A stretch of DNA of 64,000 nucleotides from JBBSEX01 sp038239345 (GTDB lineage Bacteria; Acidobacteriota; Terriglobia; Bryobacterales; Bryobacteraceae). Positions 60,651 to 64,000 of the stretch are shown in pieces. Below the pieces are notes generated by a model. That model did no database searches. It saw only the letters and a list, made by a program, of their open reading frames with translations, and was not told the DNA's origin. How positions within the stretch are numbered: position 1 is the first letter of the stretch; every line of letters starts with the position of its first letter. Location of the stretch: positions 124,001 through 188,000 of the forward strand of contig JBBSEX010000012.1 in NCBI GenBank assembly GCA_038239345.1, given 5' to 3'. Made by a program: the position numbers and the translations under genes.

Positions 60651-62348
60651 ATGAATCAACCGAATTCTTCCCTTGCGCCTTCCGATCTGGAAGGTGCTTC
60701 TTCCGACACCTCTTTTGGCGATATCCTGACGCAATTTGAGCAGGAGCATCACCTTGATAAGGGCCAGACGCTGCACGGCACTGTGGTCGCCATTTCGGCG
60801 GAATCTATCTTCGTCAATATCGGTCGGAAGACGGAAGGGATATTACCGCTTGCCCACTTTCAGGAGCGAACTAGCCAGGAGACCGCTAAGGTAGGCGACC
60901 AGCTTGTGGTCAGTGTAACGGGGCGGAATGAAGAGGGCTACTATCAGCTTTCGACGATCAAAGTCGAGCGCCCGCGGGATTGGAGCGCGCTGGAAACGGC
61001 CTTCACCGAAAAGCGCACGGTAGCCGGTACAGTGACAGAAGTTGTGAAGGGCGGTTTGCGCGTCGATATTGGGGTCCGGGCGTTCATGCCGGCCTCTAGA
61101 AGCGGCGCCCGCGAACAAGCCGACATGGAAAAGTTGGTGGGGCAGGAAATTCAATGCCGCATCACGAAGCTGGATACGGCCAAGGAAGATGTTGTGGTCG
61201 ACCGCCGGGTTGTTCTTGAAGAAGAAGAAACCAAAACTCGTGTGCAGGCCTTTGAGCGGTTGAAGGTGGATACGGTGATCCGCGGGACCGTTCGCAGCTT
61301 GACCGACTTCGGGGCGTTTGTCGATCTGGGTGGCTTTGATGGACTACTGCACGTCACCGATATGTCCTGGACGCGTACAGCCAAGCCCGCCGATGTAGTG
61401 GCCGTTGGCGATTCGATTGAAGTGAAAATCCTCAAGATTAACGCCGATACGCGCAGGATTTCGCTGGGGCTGAAGCAATTAATTCCGGATCCGTGGACCG
61501 TCGCGGCAACCCGCTATGAGGCTGGTCAACGCGTGCAAGGAAAGGTGACCCGGACCACCGATTTCGGGGCCTTTGTGGAGCTGGAGCCTGGGATCGAGGG
61601 CATGATTCATCTTTCCGAGATGTCCTGGATCAAGAAAGTTCGCAAGCCGTCCGATGTGGTGAAGCCCGACGATCAGGTGGATGTCGTGGTATTGGGCGTT
61701 AACGCCCCGGAGCACCGGATTGCACTTGGCTTGAAGCAGGCGCTGGGCGACCCGTGGGATGCCGCGGCCCAGAAGTATCCCGTGGGTTCGGTGGCAGAGG
61801 GCGCGATTACCAGCATGCAGAAATTTGGCGCCTTCGTCGATTTGGGCGACGGCATTGAGGGCATGATTCATATCGGGGACATCAGCCGCGAAAAGCGCCT
61901 TGACCATCCCCAGGAGATGCTGAAAACCGGCCAGAAAGTTAAGGCGCAGATTCTTGAGTTGGATCGCGATCGCCGCCGTATCCGCCTGGGGATGAAGCAA
62001 TTGGAACCGACAAGCGCCGATGAATACATCGCTGAGCATCAGGCTGGAGAGACGGTGAGTGGCCGAATCGTCGACGCTTCGCCGACTAAGGCCAAAATTG
62101 AATTGGGTGAAGGTGTTTACGCTACCTGCCGGCTGGAGCAATCGAAATCGGAAAGCGGAAGCGCAAAGGCAGTGTCTAGCGGAGCCGATATTTCCAGTCT
62201 TGGCGCGATGCTGACGGCAAAATGGAAATCCGGTGCGGGCGGAGCGGCGCCGGAGAAAGAACCGTTACGGGCTGGTCAGGTTCGATCTTTTCGCTTGCTC
62301 GCGATGGATCCCGCTCAGAAAAAAATCGACGTGCAGTTGATCGACTAG
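60651..62348 (+). CDS. rpsA: 30S ribosomal protein S1
   Basis: The protein has 565 residues with six S1 domains. The first two are divergent (GTVVAISAESIFVNIGRK and GTVTEVVKGGLRVDIGV). Domains three to five have the usual signature DFGAFVDLGGFDGLLHVTDMSW, DFGAFVELEPGIEGMIHLSEMSW and KFGAFVDLGDGIEGMIHIGDIS, here given by segment. The sixth is degenerate. The protein binds mRNA on the small subunit and helps initiate translation of messages with weak or absent ribosome sites, which are frequent in this window. Confidence 0.97.
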   Translation: MNQPNSSLAPSDLEGASSDTSFGDILTQFEQEHHLDKGQTLHGTVVAISAESIFVNIGRKTEGILPLAHFQERTSQETAKVGDQLVVSVTGRNEEGYYQLSTIKVERPRDWSALETAFTEKRTVAGTVTEVVKGGLRVDIGVRAFMPASRSGAREQADMEKLVGQEIQCRITKLDTAKEDVVVDRRVVLEEEETKTRVQAFERLKVDTVIRGTVRSLTDFGAFVDLGGFDGLLHVTDMSWTRTAKPADVVAVGDSIEVKILKINADTRRISLGLKQLIPDPWTVAATRYEAGQRVQGKVTRTTDFGAFVELEPGIEGMIHLSEMSWIKKVRKPSDVVKPDDQVDVVVLGVNAPEHRIALGLKQALGDPWDAAAQKYPVGSVAEGAITSMQKFGAFVDLGDGIEGMIHIGDISREKRLDHPQEMLKTGQKVKAQILELDRDRRRIRLGMKQLEPTSADEYIAEHQAGETVSGRIVDASPTKAKIELGEGVYATCRLEQSKSESGSAKAVSSGADISSLGAMLTAKWKSGAGGAAPEKEPLRAGQVRSFRLLAMDPAQKKIDVQLID

Positions 62349-62731
62349 CCTACGCAGTCGATTTGCTGCTGCGGCGGTTTGGCGCCTCCAAAAGTCCAGC
62401 CCGCGCGGCCCACCCAGCTTAATTCCCGTTGGATATTCTGCCGGACCTCGATCAGATGATCGAGCGCGACGGCGCCTGCGTCCAGAGCATTTTGCAAACG
62501 GTCACCCAGTTCTAGTGGACAGGGGGCGGTTAAGGTCAGCAGGGCGGCAATTGCCGCACAGCGCTCGGCGAGCGATCGCTCAATTTGCGCGAACTCCTGC
62601 GGATCGGTCAGCTGAAGACGCTTGCTGACTTCTTCGAGATTGCTCACGACCTTTTCCCATTCGTGGAGTTGCATAACCAGATTGATGTCCAAATCTCTTA
62701 CTGACGCGAAATTCGCTTCCGTTTCATTCAC
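62345..62731 (-). CDS. FliT-like flagellar export chaperone (probable)
   Basis: The protein has 128 residues and is mainly helical, with LHEWEKVVSNLEEVSKRLQL and RSLAERCAAIAALL. Its GTG start lies 3 bases after the fliD stop on the same strand, which is where fliT is found in many genomes. FliT holds FliD before export. Sequence similarity is low in this family, so the assignment rests on position and composition. An internal ATG at residue 20 is a possible start. Its end overlaps rpsA by 4 bases. Confidence 0.55.
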   Translation of the reverse strand: MNETEANFASVRDLDINLVMQLHEWEKVVSNLEEVSKRLQLTDPQEFAQIERSLAERCAAIAALLTLTAPCPLELGDRLQNALDAGAVALDHLIEVRQNIQRELSWVGRAGWTFGGAKPPQQQIDCVG

Positions 62732-62734
62732 TAC

Positions 62735-64000
62735 CTATTTATTCGTGCCATTTATTTGGGCGAGCAAGCTTGTCGCGGTGGCCTGGATGATTTTCTGCTG
62801 CGACTGTAAGCTTGCCAGCAGACCGTCGGCGGCTTGTAGCCGGCGTTGTAAGGCTGTCTGAGAGACGGCAATTCGGGCGGTGAGCGTGGCCACTTTCGCC
62901 TGAAGTCCGCGATCTGTAACATCGAGGCTATCGAGTTCGTTCTTAATCAGTCCGGAAATTGGATCGGTTAGTTGATTGAAGGTCTTACCGAGCTGCCCTA
63001 GACCGCCGGTCGACGAACCCAGAAAATGAAACGAATCCGTGATCTGATTGTCCGTCAAAGCGCTGAAGGTGTTCGAATTGAACGACGCTTGCCCTGTGTT
63101 ACTGAACTCGATGCCCAGGCTGGCTAAACTGCGAATGCTTCCAGTGGAGCCCTGATAGGAGGTCAGCTGGCGGAGATCTGTTTGAATCTGGCGGATTGCA
63201 TAATCGCCGCTAAGCAGGCCAGCGTTCGGTCCTACCTGCCCTTTCACCTGTGTTGTCAGCGCATTGTACGTACTGACAAAGCTTTGTAGGGCCGTTGCCA
63301 ATTGGCTTCGATCCGTAGCCAAGGACAAAGTAACGGCCGTATCGGTTGGCTTTTGCAAGGTGAAAGTCACCCCCGGCACGACATCGTTCACGACATTATT
63401 GGACCGAGTGATGGGAATGCCGTTCAACTGGAAAACCGCGTCAGTTCCTTGATTGGCGCTCGTCAGTAAGTTCGAATTGCTTCCCGCGGGATCGTCGATC
63501 AGCCGTAGCGTCGTAGCGCCGGTATGACTACTGGATAACGACAAGTAATTCGGATTCGAGCCCGTCCCGCTGGTAAGGATACTGGCCGAGACGCCCACGC
63601 CCAAACTGTTGATTGCGTTCTGCAAGCCCGCCAGGTTGTTCGTTTGCGGTGTCAGATTAATCGTGTATTCATTGGAACCAAACACCAGCTTGACCACGCC
63701 CGTGCTCGATACAGGTGCACTCGTGGAATCGGCATATCCCACCGCAGAGCGTTCCCCGGCGGCGGTGGCTAGCGAGGTTACATGATTGATCGTATAACTG
63801 CCCCCGGCAACCGCGCCGGTAGCGATGGCCGATACTACGGTTGAGTCCGAACTGGTGGCATTAATGGCTTGACTCGATGCCAGGCTTAGCAACCCGGTGA
63901 AGCTGGTTGCGAAAGCGGTTGCCGCCGCGCCGACTGCTCCGAGTTGCGTCTTTCGCGACAGGACATCGGAATCGCGATTCTGCAATTGTTGAACCGGCAG
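62735..64000 (-). CDS. fliD: Flagellar filament cap protein FliD, N-terminus cut by the window end
   Basis: The frame is open to the last base of the window (LPVQQLQNRDSDVLSRKTQL reads in from the edge), so at least the first 30 or so residues are outside. The visible 421 residues show the D0-D1 helical start, a Ser/Thr-rich beta domain with INLTPQTNNLAGLQNAINS, the FliD hallmark DAVFQLNGIPITRSNNVVNDVVPGVTF (given here by segment), and the C-terminal coiled coil with TDRGLQAKVATLTARI. It caps the growing filament. It indicates that the organism has flagellar genes beyond the window. Confidence 0.94.
   Translation of the reverse strand: MPVQQLQNRDSDVLSRKTQLGAVGAAATAFATSFTGLLSLASSQAINATSSDSTVVSAIATGAVAGGSYTINHVTSLATAAGERSAVGYADSTSAPVSSTGVVKLVFGSNEYTINLTPQTNNLAGLQNAINSLGVGVSASILTSGTGSNPNYLSLSSSHTGATTLRLIDDPAGSNSNLLTSANQGTDAVFQLNGIPITRSNNVVNDVVPGVTFTLQKPTDTAVTLSLATDRSQLATALQSFVSTYNALTTQVKGQVGPNAGLLSGDYAIRQIQTDLRQLTSYQGSTGSIRSLASLGIEFSNTGQASFNSNTFSALTDNQITDSFHFLGSSTGGLGQLGKTFNQLTDPISGLIKNELDSLDVTDRGLQAKVATLTARIAVSQTALQRRLQAADGLLASLQSQQKIIQATATSLLAQINGTNK

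Noticed and set aside
61479..62141. 220-codon open frame on the minus strand
   Set aside because: It is antisense to the rpsA S1 domains and shows no independent start signal.
1..64000. CRISPR, tRNA, rRNA, integrase or transposase
   Set aside because: I looked for repeat-spacer patterns, cloverleaf-like segments and recombinase genes and found none. The unusual operon is therefore not on a visible mobile element.

Overview
The window is a gene-dense stretch of a moderately GC-rich bacterial chromosome, probably an acidobacterium of the Solibacter/Bryobacter type. This placement is an inference. It rests on the mix of secreted beta-propeller proteins, a SpoIVB-type S55 protein, a Tat-exported Gfo/Idh/MocA oxidoreductase, an exosortase, DUF3857/transglutaminase proteins and a PrsW-type protease, and there is no rRNA in the window to confirm it. 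I saw no tRNA, rRNA, CRISPR array, insertion sequence or integrase. No stretch longer than about 300 bases lacks a gene.

Region 1 (1-12.4 kb) is the most unusual. After the tail of a VOC protein comes a tightly packed set of plus-strand genes: a sigma-factor-like protein, a membrane protein, a Ser/Thr kinase, two small coiled-coil proteins that look like PspA/ESCRT-III (Snf7) subunits, an AAA+ ATPase of the Vps4/katanin/spastin type with an N-terminal MIT-like helical bundle, an SPFH (flotillin-like) protein fused to DUF4384, and a caspase-family peptidase with two C-terminal membrane helices. A natural fusion of a SEDS (FtsW/RodA) glycosyltransferase with a class B penicillin-binding protein follows. 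I read the set as a kinase- and caspase-linked membrane-remodelling system. Whether it serves envelope stress, repair or regulated cell death cannot be told from sequence.

Region 2 (12.2-25 kb) holds secreted and metabolic genes: an M49-like peptidase, a GH2 glycosidase, a beta-propeller/fibronectin protein with an S55 (SpoIVB-like) partner, an exosortase with its EpsI partner, an S9-like hydrolase, a zinc-type adenylate kinase and a Tat-exported oxidoreductase.

Region 3 (25-38 kb) is a surface-glycan cluster. It has GDP-fucose synthesis (gmd, fcl), four glycosyltransferases of the GT4 and GT2 types (one fused to GtrA), a hexapeptide acyltransferase, an epimerase, GDP-heptose synthesis (hddC, hddA, gmhB), a methyltransferase and a polytopic GT39-like protein. 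The exosortase just upstream fits export or anchoring of surface material.

Region 4 (38-64 kb) is mixed: a secreted adenosine deaminase with a cytochrome c, a siroheme-type dehydrogenase, der, an L,D-transpeptidase, a solute-binding protein translationally coupled to an NtrY/NtrC-like two-component pair, a zinc-ribbon/FHA/PrsW protease, a peroxiredoxin, an EamA transporter, paired DUF3857/transglutaminase proteins, a BNR propeller with a MoaD-like partner, a second histidine kinase, rpsA behind a strong hairpin, and the flagellar genes fliT-like and fliD (cut by the window end).

Across the window, several genes without a Shine-Dalgarno sequence have a TANAAT hexamer ending 6-7 bases before the start codon, which suggests leaderless transcription.
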